Source: Herbiconiux oxytropis
Lineage (GTDB): Bacteria; Actinomycetota; Actinomycetes; Actinomycetales; Microbacteriaceae
DNA length: 64,000 nt
Direction of reading: 5' to 3'
Assembly: GCF_024979315.1 (NCBI RefSeq)
Contig: NZ_JANLCK010000003.1
Location: 248,001 to 312,000 of the forward strand
The notes beneath the pieces were generated by a model. The model was not told the DNA's origin and made no database searches. It worked only from the letters and a program-made list of their open reading frames with translations. The position numbers and the translations under genes are program-made. This document shows, one piece after another, positions 56,922 through 64,000 of the stretch; the first letter of the stretch is position 1; every line of letters begins with the position of its first letter.

Positions 56922-57917
56922 TCAGCTCCAGGGGCGGGCGGAGCGGGCGGCCCAGTACTGCTCGGGCGGCTCGGCGAGGGCGGCGAGGGCGTCGGCGGGC
57001 ACGCGGGGCGGCCGGGCGGCGACGTTCTCGCGGAGCTGGCGGCGGGTCACGGCGCCCGTGAGCACGATGTCGGCCCACGGCTCGGCGACGACGGCGCCGA
57101 GGGCGAGACCGGCGAGGGACTGACCGTCGGCCTCTGCGAGAGCCGCAGCCCGCTGCTCGGGCAAGCCGGGCGCGCTGCCGGCGAGGCGCCCGTTGGCGAG
57201 GGACTCCTTCACGACCACGAGCCAGCGGGCGTCGTTGGCCCGGGCCAGCGCGTCGCCCGCCGAGGGCTCGAGCAGGTTCCAGGTGGTCTGCACCGCACTG
57301 AACGGGGAGTCGCCGTCCAGCATCCGGTCGATCAGCTCCCCCTGGCGCGGACCGCTCGTGGAGAAGCCCACCCGCACACCGGAGTCGGCGAGTGCCCGCA
57401 GGCGATCGAGCAGCGCCCGGTCGCCGAGCGCAGGGCTCTCCGGGGTGAGCGAGTGCACGAGGTAGACGTCGGGTTCGGTGCCGAGTGCCTCGAGGCTCTC
57501 GGGCCACTGCTGCTCGAAGCGCGCGAGCGAGTGCTCCTTGTGCTCGTGCTCCGCGGCGTCCATCCGCCAGTCGCCCGTGTAGGCGTAGCCCCACTTCGAC
57601 CCGATCGTGAGCTCGTCGCGACGGCCGGGATGCGCGGCGAGCCACGATCCGAGGAACTGCTCGGCGAGCCCGTAGGAGCGGGCGGCGTCGACGTAGCGGA
57701 GGCCGAGCCACCACGCTCCGTCGAGGAGCGCGTGGGCGCGCTGCCGCAGGGCGTCGACCGAGCGGTCGGCGGGGTCGCCGAGGTCGTCGTCGCGGCCCGC
57801 CGTGATGTAGGCGGGGCGGCCGATCGCGGCGAGGCCGAGGCCCAGGCGCGAGGCGATGCCCTGGCCGTCCCCGGTTTCGGGCTCGGTTCCAGACGCTGCG
57901 GATGCGGGATCGCTCAT
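56922..57917 (-). CDS. Aldo/keto reductase
   Basis: A 331-residue TIM-barrel oxidoreductase. The catalytic tetrad is visible: Asp and Tyr in Y-V-D-A-A-R-S-Y-G, Lys in I-G-S-K-W-G-Y, and His in Y-L-V-H-S-L-T-P. The C-terminal half has the cofactor region in a somewhat divergent form. The N-terminal 20 residues (Ala/Ser/Glu/Gly) are not part of the barrel. TAGCGT stands 6 nt before the ATG, a leaderless arrangement. It reduces aldehydes or ketones with NADPH, substrate unknown. Confidence 0.9.
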   Translation of the reverse strand: MSDPASAASGTEPETGDGQGIASRLGLGLAAIGRPAYITAGRDDDLGDPADRSVDALRQRAHALLDGAWWLGLRYVDAARSYGLAEQFLGSWLAAHPGRRDELTIGSKWGYAYTGDWRMDAAEHEHKEHSLARFEQQWPESLEALGTEPDVYLVHSLTPESPALGDRALLDRLRALADSGVRVGFSTSGPRQGELIDRMLDGDSPFSAVQTTWNLLEPSAGDALARANDARWLVVVKESLANGRLAGSAPGLPEQRAAALAEADGQSLAGLALGAVVAEPWADIVLTGAVTRRQLRENVAARPPRVPADALAALAEPPEQYWAARSARPWS

Positions 57918-57962
57918 CCGTCCACGCTAGCCCCAGCCGTCGGATCCTCGGTGCACGCGACC

Positions 57963-58853
57963 TCAGCGCACCTGGCTGGTCGTCACCACCTCGAGCCACG
58001 GCCCGGGGGGCACCTCAGCCTCCTCGACGAACCGCCAGTTCACGCCCGCCTGCTCGCCGTTGAGCTCGTCGAAGCCGAGGCACCCCACTACGGCGGGCGA
58101 CACGTCCATGCCGGCCCCGCCGTAGCGGTCGTTGAGCGGCCGCTCGTCGGCCGATCCGAAGACGTACTCGGCGTCGTCGTACTCGCCCGGACCGGCATCC
58201 TGAATCTGCGCGAAGCAGGTCGCATCGCCGTAGCCGAGCTCGACCCAGCGGTTCTTGAGATAGCTGAAGCCCTGGTCGCCGGAGTGCTCGGCGTAGGGCG
58301 CCTCACCGGCCCACGGCACCACGGAGTCGCGGCGGGCGAAGGCCGCAGGGTCGTTGATGTCGTCGAAGGGCAGGTCGAGGTAGAATGGGTTCTCGAGCGG
58401 AGTGATCTCGAGCGGGAAGTAGCCGTTCGCCGCCGTGCGCGCCTCGGTCTCGCAGACCCCCGAGGCTGTGGTGCCGTCGCAGCCGCCGTAGTGCTCCATC
58501 CAGAGCGAGTCGTAGGTGGAGTAGACCTGGCTGCCGTCGCTCGCCGTGGGGTCGAAGACCTCGCCCACCCAGAACGTGGTGGCGACGATGCCCGTGTGCC
58601 ACGGGTGCGGGGAGTCGGCGGATGCGCCGGGCGGGCCGTGCGACGGTGGCGTCGACGGATCGGTGACCGTCGATCCGCAGCCGCTCACTCCGAGGCACAC
58701 GGCGAGGAGCGTGCATCCGCCGAGGGAGCCCGCGAGCGCGAGCGCGACGGCGGCGCCGCCGAGCGCTCGCGCGAGGGGAACGACGGCCGACCGGGTTTCG
58801 GTGGGGATGTCCACCCGGTCGGCCGCCCGTCTGGGGGTCGGGCACGGTGTCAT
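57963..58853 (-). CDS. Putative lipoprotein of the polysaccharide operon
   Basis: A 296-residue protein. A basic lead (about 20 residues), a hydrophobic segment and G-S-L-G-G-C place a lipobox Cys at about 47, with a second C-G-S-T-V downstream. The mature domain has paired cysteines (G-G-C-D-G and G-V-C-E-T; C-F-A-Q and G-C-L-G) and many aromatic residues, and is rich in Asp, Tyr and Pro. No family is recognised. The ATG overlaps the glmS stop (ATGA), so it is translated with the sugar-nucleotide genes and probably acts at the cell surface. Confidence 0.7.
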   Translation of the reverse strand: MTPCPTPRRAADRVDIPTETRSAVVPLARALGGAAVALALAGSLGGCTLLAVCLGVSGCGSTVTDPSTPPSHGPPGASADSPHPWHTGIVATTFWVGEVFDPTASDGSQVYSTYDSLWMEHYGGCDGTTASGVCETEARTAANGYFPLEITPLENPFYLDLPFDDINDPAAFARRDSVVPWAGEAPYAEHSGDQGFSYLKNRWVELGYGDATCFAQIQDAGPGEYDDAEYVFGSADERPLNDRYGGAGMDVSPAVVGCLGFDELNGEQAGVNWRFVEEAEVPPGPWLEVVTTSQVR

Positions 58854-60661
58854 TCGACCGTGACCGATTTGGCGAGGTTGCGAGGCTTGTCGACGTCGTG
58901 CCCGAGGGCCTTCGCGAGCTCGCGGGCGAGCATCTGGAGCGGCACGACGGACTCGAGCGGGCCCCAGCGGTCCATGGCGCCCGGGAAGGGCGCGGTGAGG
59001 CTCTGACCGAGGGCCGGCACCGTGCTGCCGGGGCCGCCGATGCGGATGACGCGGCCGCCGCGGGCCTCGACCTCAGCGATGTTGCTCTCGAGGCGGCGCT
59101 CGCCGGAGTCGATCACGACCACGGGCGTGCCCTCCTGGATGAGCGCGAGCGGACCGTGCTTGAGCTCTCCCGCCGGATAGTGCTCCGCCCAGCGGTAGCT
59201 CAGCTCCTTGAGCTTCAGCGCACCCTCGGCTGCGAACACGATGCCGGAGCCGCGCCCGAGGAAGAGGAAGCCCGGCTCGTCGAGCACCGAGTCGACGACG
59301 GGCGGCAGCGCCTCGCTCGACACCGCGATGGCATGCGCCAGCAGATCGGGGAGTCGCTTCAGGTCGTCGACCTGCCGTGCCGCCTCTCCCGGCGTCATGC
59401 GCCCCGTGGCCACGAGCGCCGAGAGGGCCGTGGCGACTCCTGTCACCACCTGGGCGACGAAGGTCTTCGTGGCCGCCACGCCGATCTCGGGGCCCGCCTG
59501 GCAGGTGAGCACCGAGTCCGCGCGGCGTGCGAGGGTGGAGTGCTCGTTGTTGGTGATGGCGACGAGCGACGAGCGCGAGAGGTCGAGCTCGTCGACCGCG
59601 CGCAGCACATCGGCGGTCTCGCCGGACTGGCTCAGCGCGATCATCAGGGTGCCGGGTTCGATCACGGTCTCGGCGGCCTCGCTCGCGATGAACGAGGTCG
59701 AGGGGACCCCACCGAGCCGCTCGAAGGCCGAGGCGATCACGCGCCCGGCGTTCAGCGACGTGCCGCAGCCGATCACGGCGACGCGCTCGAAGCGGGGCAG
59801 CACGAGACCGTGCCAGAGCGAGCCGTCGCCGACACCGGGAGCCAGGGCGTCGATCGTGCGAGCTGCGACTTCGGGCTGCTCGGCGATCTCCTTGCTCATG
59901 TGGTCGTCGAAGCCGGCGAAGCCCGTGGAGGCCGTCGCTGCCCGGGCCTGGAGGAGCGGCGGCTGCGCGGAGGGCAGCCCGCGGCGGAACCACCGCGGCG
60001 TGCCGGAGAGGTCGACCACGTCGCCGTCCGTCAACGCCTGGAACTGCACCACGCGCGATCCGATCGCCGTGATGTCGCTCGCGGCATAGACCTCGTCGCC
60101 GACCACGGCCACCACGAGCGGAGACCGGTGCGCCGTGGCCGCCAGCCGGCCGGTCTCGAGATCGAGCACCACGACGGCCCACGAGCCCTGCAGCGTCGCT
60201 GCGGCGGCGGTGAGCGCCATCGCGAGGTCGTCCTCCACGATCAGCCCGTCTTCGACGAGGTGGCAGATGACCTCGCTGTCGACGTCGGAGGTGAAGACGT
60301 GACCGTGCGACTCGAGGTCGCGCCGCAGCTCGGCCGCGTTCTCGATGATGCCGTTGTGCACCACGCTGATCTGCCCCGTGCAGTCGAGGTGCGGATGCGC
60401 GTTCACCCGGTTCACCGCCCCGTGCGTGGCCCAGCGGGTGTGGCCGATGCCGGTGCCGGAGAGGAGGGAGCCCGGCCACGGCTCGAATATCGCCGTGAGC
60501 GAGTCCACGCGCTGCGTGGTGTGGGAGGTCGCCGACAGACCGCTCGACGCGCGCACGCTCACCCCGGCGGAGTCGTAGCCGCGGTACTCCAGCAGCCCGA
60601 GCGCCTCGATCAGGAAGGGCACGACCGGCTGGCCGGTACGCGCCGCCACGATGCCGCACAT
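58850..60661 (-). CDS. glmS: Glutamine--fructose-6-phosphate aminotransferase (isomerizing)
   Basis: Makes glucosamine 6-phosphate, the entry to UDP-GlcNAc. 603 residues. Met1-Cys2-Gly3 supplies the catalytic cysteine of the N-terminal glutaminase, with G-H-T-R-W-A-T-H-G and H-N-G-I-I-E-N. Two SIS domains follow (S-Q-S-G-E-T-A-D, E-G-A-L-K-L-K-E), ending in the conserved D-K-P-R-N-L-A-K-S-V-T-V-E. Its place between an epimerase and a lipoprotein, overlapping both, suggests a pathway-dedicated copy rather than the housekeeping one, but a second copy cannot be checked here. Confidence 0.95.
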   Translation of the reverse strand: MCGIVAARTGQPVVPFLIEALGLLEYRGYDSAGVSVRASSGLSATSHTTQRVDSLTAIFEPWPGSLLSGTGIGHTRWATHGAVNRVNAHPHLDCTGQISVVHNGIIENAAELRRDLESHGHVFTSDVDSEVICHLVEDGLIVEDDLAMALTAAAATLQGSWAVVVLDLETGRLAATAHRSPLVVAVVGDEVYAASDITAIGSRVVQFQALTDGDVVDLSGTPRWFRRGLPSAQPPLLQARAATASTGFAGFDDHMSKEIAEQPEVAARTIDALAPGVGDGSLWHGLVLPRFERVAVIGCGTSLNAGRVIASAFERLGGVPSTSFIASEAAETVIEPGTLMIALSQSGETADVLRAVDELDLSRSSLVAITNNEHSTLARRADSVLTCQAGPEIGVAATKTFVAQVVTGVATALSALVATGRMTPGEAARQVDDLKRLPDLLAHAIAVSSEALPPVVDSVLDEPGFLFLGRGSGIVFAAEGALKLKELSYRWAEHYPAGELKHGPLALIQEGTPVVVIDSGERRLESNIAEVEARGGRVIRIGGPGSTVPALGQSLTAPFPGAMDRWGPLESVVPLQMLARELAKALGHDVDKPRNLAKSVTVE

Positions 60662-61683
60662 CAGAGCGTCGCCCCGCGGAGCGCGGCTTCACGGATGTAG
60701 GCGGGCACCTCGTTCCGGCGCCGGCGGAGGGAGATCTCCGTGGCGACGCGCTTGATGATCTCGTCGAGCGGGGTGGCGGGGTCGAACCCCACGAGGCTGG
60801 CCGCCTTGGAGTAGTCCGGCACCCGGCGGCGCATGTCCTCGAAGCCGGCGGAGTACGCGTCGGCGTAGTCCACATGCACGATGCTGCTCGAGCTGCCGGT
60901 GACGCGGATCACCCGATCCGCGAGGTCGTTGATCGAGACCTCCTCGGCGCCGCCGAGGTTGAAGGCGTCGCCCGTGGCGGTGTCCGACTCGATCAGCCGC
61001 ACGAGCGCGGGGACCACGTCGCCCACGTAGGAGAAGCAGCGGGTCTGCTCGCCGTCGCCGTAGACGGTGAGCGGATCGCCCGAGAGCGCCTGCGCCACGA
61101 GGTTCGGCACGACCATGCCGTAGCGCCCGGTCTGCCGCGGCCCCACCGTGTTGAAGGGGCGCACGATCGTGACGTCGAGACCGTACTCGAGCCAGTAGCC
61201 GTGGGCGAACGCCTCATCGATGCCCTTGGCGGCGGCGTAGGTCCAGCGCGAGAGCAGCGGCGAACCGAGGATGCGGTCGGCGTTCTCGTCGAGCTTGTCG
61301 GCGGTGTTCTTCCCGTAGATCTCGCTCGTGGAGACGACGAGCACCGAGGCGCCGTGCTCGACGCATGCATCGAGGACGTTCTCGGTGCCGTGGATGTTGA
61401 CGCGCAGGCTCGCCAGCGGCCGGTCGACGATGAGCTTGACGCCCACCGCCGCGGCGAGGTGGAAGACCCGGTCGACTCCGCGCACCGCCGACGACACCGT
61501 GTCGCGGTCGAGCACGCTGCCGTGCACGACCGAGAGGTGCGGATCGACCAGTGCGTCGATGAGGTTGCGGGGCGCCCCGGTGGACATGTCGTCGAGGACG
61601 ACGACATCGTCTCCCCGCTCGAGGAGGTGCTCCACCAGGTGGCTGCCGATGAATCCGGCTCCGCCGGTCACGAGAGTGCGCAT
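60661..61683 (-). CDS. NAD-dependent epimerase/dehydratase (UDP-sugar 4-epimerase-like)
   Basis: A 340-residue extended SDR. Cofactor loop V-T-G-G-A-G-F-I-G-S-H-L-V near 5, D-D-M-S-T-G, V-S-T-S-E-I-Y-G near 118, and catalytic Tyr/Lys in W-T-Y-A-A-A-K-G near 148. V-R-P-F-N-T-V-G-P-R and the G-D-G-E-Q-T-R-C-F-S-Y-V motif contact the nucleotide sugar. It likely interconverts UDP-hexosamines or uronic acids made by the adjacent dehydrogenase. It shares one base with each neighbour (TGATG junctions). Confidence 0.9.
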   Translation of the reverse strand: MRTLVTGGAGFIGSHLVEHLLERGDDVVVLDDMSTGAPRNLIDALVDPHLSVVHGSVLDRDTVSSAVRGVDRVFHLAAAVGVKLIVDRPLASLRVNIHGTENVLDACVEHGASVLVVSTSEIYGKNTADKLDENADRILGSPLLSRWTYAAAKGIDEAFAHGYWLEYGLDVTIVRPFNTVGPRQTGRYGMVVPNLVAQALSGDPLTVYGDGEQTRCFSYVGDVVPALVRLIESDTATGDAFNLGGAEEVSINDLADRVIRVTGSSSSIVHVDYADAYSAGFEDMRRRVPDYSKAASLVGFDPATPLDEIIKRVATEISLRRRRNEVPAYIREAALRGATL

Positions 61684-63038
61684 CAGAGGTTCACCCCGTT
61701 CACCAGATCGGCACCGCGGTAGGTGGTGTCGAGCACGATCCGACCGGGATCGAGCCAGGCCAGATCGGTGCCCTCATGTCGAGTGTGCAGCACCACGAGC
61801 TCGGGATCGAACGCGGCCGCCCCGGTGGGGGTGAGGCCGAGCAGCGTCGAGCCGTCGGGCAGTGCCACCAGGTCGAAGTGGTCGTCGAGGTAGGCGACCT
61901 CGGCGCCCCTGGCCCGGAGCCCCGCGAGGATCTCGAGGGCCGGCGACTCGCGGAGGTCGGCGACGTCGGGCTTGTAGGCGATGCCCATCACGAGCACGCG
62001 GGTGCCCGTGAGTCCACGGCCGGAGCCCGAGAGCACCTCCTGCACCCGGTCGACGACGCGGTGCGGCCGGGCCGCGATCTCGGTCATCGCCTGGGTGATC
62101 ATGGGGGCCGCCACCCGCGATCCGCGGAGTTGCCAGAGCAGGTAGTGCGGGTCGCACGGGATGCAGTGCCCGCCGACACCGGGCCCCGGATAGAAAGGCA
62201 TGAAGCCGTAGGGCTTGGTGGAGGCGGCGGTGATGACGTCGGAGACGTTCAGGTCCATCGACGTGCAGATGTCGGCGAACTCGTTGGCCAGCGCGATGTT
62301 GACGGCGCGAAACGTGTTCTCCAGGAGCTTGGTCATCTCGGCGGCCGCGAGGGAGCGCACCCGGTGCACGTCGGTGACGTAGCGCAGCAGGAGGCGGCTG
62401 GCCTCCTCCTCGCACTGCGGGGTCGAGCCGCCGACCACGCGCGGGACCTCGTCGTGGCCGAACGACTCGTTGCCGGGGTCGATCCGCTCGGCGCTGAAGG
62501 CCACGAAGACATCCGTGCCCACCACGAAGCCGCGCTCGGTGAGGGGCACGACGAGGAGGTCGTCGGTGCAGCCGACGTAGCTCGTGGAGGTGAGCATGAG
62601 GGTCTGGCCGGGCGTCACGCGGTCGAGCACGGCCGCGCAGGCAGCCCTCAGCAGCGACAGGTCGGGCACGAGGTGCTCGTCGATGGGCGTGGGGACGCAG
62701 ACGATCACCGCCGCCGACGCACGGAGGCGATCCGGATCGCTCGTGAGCTCGAAGTCGGGGTGGTCGAGGGCCGTGCGCAGGCGCTCGTGATCGCCCTCCA
62801 GCAGGTCGGCCCGGTCGGAGCGGATGAGGTCGAGCCGCCTGGGCGAGACGTCCAGCGCCAGCACCCGGCTGCCGGCCGCGTGGTAGGCCAGTGCGGTGGG
62901 GAGCCCCACGTAGCCGAGGCCCACGACCGCCACGTCGTACTCGAACCCGGGAGCGTGCGCCCCCTCGGCCTCGCGTCTGGCGGGCAGGCCGATCGGTGCC
63001 ACCGGCTCCGGTCGTGTGACGCTCTCGAACGTTGTCAT
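61683..63038 (-). CDS. Nucleotide sugar dehydrogenase (UDP-GlcNAc/UDP-ManNAc 6-dehydrogenase type)
   Basis: A 451-residue two-domain NAD enzyme. N-terminal V-A-V-V-G-L-G-Y-V-G-L-P-T near 37, F-S-A-E-R-I-D-P-G-N near 182 and the catalytic cysteine in G-V-G-G-H-C-I-P-C-D-P near 290. The C-terminal V-M-G-I-A-Y-K-P-D-V-A-D-L-R-E-S-P-A belongs to the WecC/WbpA group that oxidises UDP-N-acetylhexosamines to uronates. It heads the operon with epimerase, glmS and lipoprotein. The 35-residue lead before the Rossmann fold is unusual. Confidence 0.92.
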   Translation of the reverse strand: MTTFESVTRPEPVAPIGLPARREAEGAHAPGFEYDVAVVGLGYVGLPTALAYHAAGSRVLALDVSPRRLDLIRSDRADLLEGDHERLRTALDHPDFELTSDPDRLRASAAVIVCVPTPIDEHLVPDLSLLRAACAAVLDRVTPGQTLMLTSTSYVGCTDDLLVVPLTERGFVVGTDVFVAFSAERIDPGNESFGHDEVPRVVGGSTPQCEEEASRLLLRYVTDVHRVRSLAAAEMTKLLENTFRAVNIALANEFADICTSMDLNVSDVITAASTKPYGFMPFYPGPGVGGHCIPCDPHYLLWQLRGSRVAAPMITQAMTEIAARPHRVVDRVQEVLSGSGRGLTGTRVLVMGIAYKPDVADLRESPALEILAGLRARGAEVAYLDDHFDLVALPDGSTLLGLTPTGAAAFDPELVVLHTRHEGTDLAWLDPGRIVLDTTYRGADLVNGVNL

Positions 63039-63171
63039 GATGATCCCCTCGTTGTCCGGCTCCGGTGCGGAGCTGATGCGGATGCAGGCGTCGAGACGAA
63101 TCGTTCAGCGATCTCGGGCCCCCGGTCACACTGTCGCCACGGGCCCTCCGCTTCGTCAACGCGATCCGGCA

Positions 63172-63255
63172 GGAGTGCGGTTCCCCACGCCGGAACTGCG
63201 TGCGGATGCGGTGGCAGGGCCGCGGATGCGGTTCACCGCAACGGGAGTGCGGTCA
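63172..63255. repeat. Direct-repeat array in the polysaccharide divergent promoter
   Basis: Four copies of GGA(G)TGCGGT begin at 63172, 63204, 63224 and 63244, the last three exactly 20 bp apart (two helical turns). They lie in the 283-nt intergenic region 63039-63321, which contains no gene. Likely binding sites for an unidentified regulator. Confidence 0.5.
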
Positions 63256-63285
63256 CGGACCGCGCGCCGCTGCCCGGCGGTCGGC

Positions 63286-63291
63286 TACCGT
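63286..63291 (+). promoter_or_regulatory. Possible -10 box of the glycosyltransferase gene
   Basis: TACCGT, 31 nt before the ATG. A ribosome site GAAGGAGGGGG stands between, so this gene has a normal leader. Confidence 0.35.
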
Positions 63292-63321
63292 GATCGCAGC
63301 CACGCGAAGGAGGGGGCCGCG

Positions 63322-64000
63322 ATGACGACGTTCCTGATCGTGTTCCTGCTCGTGTTCGGGCTGAACACGCTGCTCTGGACGAGCGCCGGACTGATCAGGG
63401 TGATCGCCGGCCGCACCCGCTCGGCGACCCGTCCCCCGAGGCGGGTGCCGTGGTCGAGGCAGGGTCCGGGGCCGACCGTGGGTGACGTGGCCGTGCTCAT
63501 GGCCGCGCACAACGAGGAGGCCGTGATCGGCCACACGCTCGAGGCGCTCGAGGTGTTCGGCCCGGACCTCCGGGTGTTCCTCGTCTCGGACGGCTCGAGC
63601 GACGGCACCGTCGAGATCGCCAGGGACCACGGCGCCGACGTGCTCGACCTCACCGTCAACCGCGGCAAGGCAGGTGCACTCGTGGAGGCCATCCGGCACT
63701 TCCGCCTCGCGGAGCGCTTCGAGGTGCTCCTGCTGCTCGACGCCGACACCCACCTCGCCGCCGACTACTTCGAGACCGGACTTCCGGCCTTCGCCGACGA
63801 CGGGGTCGTCGCGGTGGCAGGCCGGGCCACGACGCTGCTCGTGCCGCGTTCGCCGACCCTCGCCGGGCGCATCCTGCTCGCCTATCGCGAGCGGGTGTAC
63901 ATCGCCATGCAGTACCTTTTCAAATTCGGCCAGGCCGCGCGCTACGCCAACGTCGTGCCGATCGTGCCCGGGTTCGCGAGCATGTATCGCACGCGCATCC
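63322..64000 (+). CDS. Family 2 glycosyltransferase, N-terminal part (runs off the window)
   Basis: The ATG follows a strong Shine-Dalgarno and the frame stays open to the window end (226 codons). An N-terminal membrane helix (about 2-28) is followed by a GT-A domain: V-A-V-L-M-A-A-H-N-E-E near 55, L-V-S-D-G-S-S-D-G-T near 88, N-R-G-K-A-G-A-L near 113, and the DxD-like L-L-L-D-A-D-T near 136. This is the processive polysaccharide-synthase layout (as in N-acetylglucosaminyl or hyaluronan-type synthases). It is divergent from the UDP-sugar operon, which would supply its donor. Confidence 0.88.
   Translation, partial: MTTFLIVFLLVFGLNTLLWTSAGLIRVIAGRTRSATRPPRRVPWSRQGPGPTVGDVAVLMAAHNEEAVIGHTLEALEVFGPDLRVFLVSDGSSDGTVEIARDHGADVLDLTVNRGKAGALVEAIRHFRLAERFEVLLLLDADTHLAADYFETGLPAFADDGVVAVAGRATTLLVPRSPTLAGRILLAYRERVYIAMQYLFKFGQAARYANVVPIVPGFASMYRTRI

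Noticed and set aside
52227-57999. Very long open frames on the minus strand of 900-1100 codons across the symporter and MFS genes
   Set aside because: They are Arg/Ala/Gly-rich translations antisense to well-supported conserved genes, a product of high GC and few stops. They have no domains and no start signals.

Overview
The window is high-GC (about 70 percent) actinobacterial chromosome, almost certainly Microbacteriaceae. Three things point there. The gene order metallopeptidase/DUF3499/ahcY ... mtrA-mtrB-lpqB-comF-hpf-secA ... pdtaS/whiB1 matches, as I remember it, the conserved actinobacterial (Mycobacterium tuberculosis Rv3219-Rv3259) backbone. Codons nearly all end in G or C. Many genes have a TANNNT box 6-7 nt before the start codon, which suggests leaderless mRNAs. 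The genus cannot be fixed from the sequence alone. No phage, insertion sequence, CRISPR array or rRNA was seen; there is one tRNA (Lys-CTT).

Layout. 1-6.8 kb: 3' end of a large membrane protein (probably a family 2 glycosyltransferase), DUF5719 protein, metallopeptidase-like protein, DUF3499 protein, ahcY and an RDD membrane protein. 6.8-14 kb: SpoIIM-like protein, then a minus-strand operon of polytopic membrane protein, DUF4129, DUF4350, MoxR ATPase and DUF58, an envelope/von Willebrand-type module. 14-23.4 kb: MtrAB two-component system with lipoprotein LpqB, ComF, ribosome hibernation factor, SecA and an Rv3235-like protein. 23.4-30 kb: PdtaS-type kinase, WhiB1, small membrane proteins, peroxiredoxin, tRNA-Lys and a large LuxR-type regulator. 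30-36.5 kb: glucose-6-phosphate dehydrogenase, mechanosensitive channel and the otsAB trehalose pair. 36.5-48 kb: branched-chain amino acid and serine synthesis (ilvD, ilvBNC, serA, leuB, ilvE) with a fumarylacetoacetate hydrolase. 48-58 kb: MarR regulator, three MFS transporters, a CitA/CitB-type two-component system divergent from a dicarboxylate symporter, and an aldo/keto reductase. 58-64 kb: a tightly overlapping minus-strand operon (nucleotide-sugar dehydrogenase, epimerase, glmS, lipoprotein) divergent from a family 2 glycosyltransferase, which looks like a cell-surface polysaccharide locus.

Most unusual signals. (1) Four copies of a 17-bp dyad, TGAG-N9-CTCA, lie between 23.4 and 30.1 kb, one abutting the start codon of the LuxR-type regulator. 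Three of them have a -10-like hexamer at an identical offset, and two lead into stretches ending in strong hairpins, so a regulon containing small RNAs is possible. (2) A dispersed intergenic repeat of about 110 bp occurs in five copies, two of them head to head. (3) A leaderless 31-residue proline-rich ORF sits between its own promoter box and a hairpin next to the CitAB-type genes. (4) Long perfect hairpin elements, a 36-bp tandem repeat, a 20-bp-spaced direct-repeat array, and synonymous-codon anomalies in ilvD and leuB are also present.
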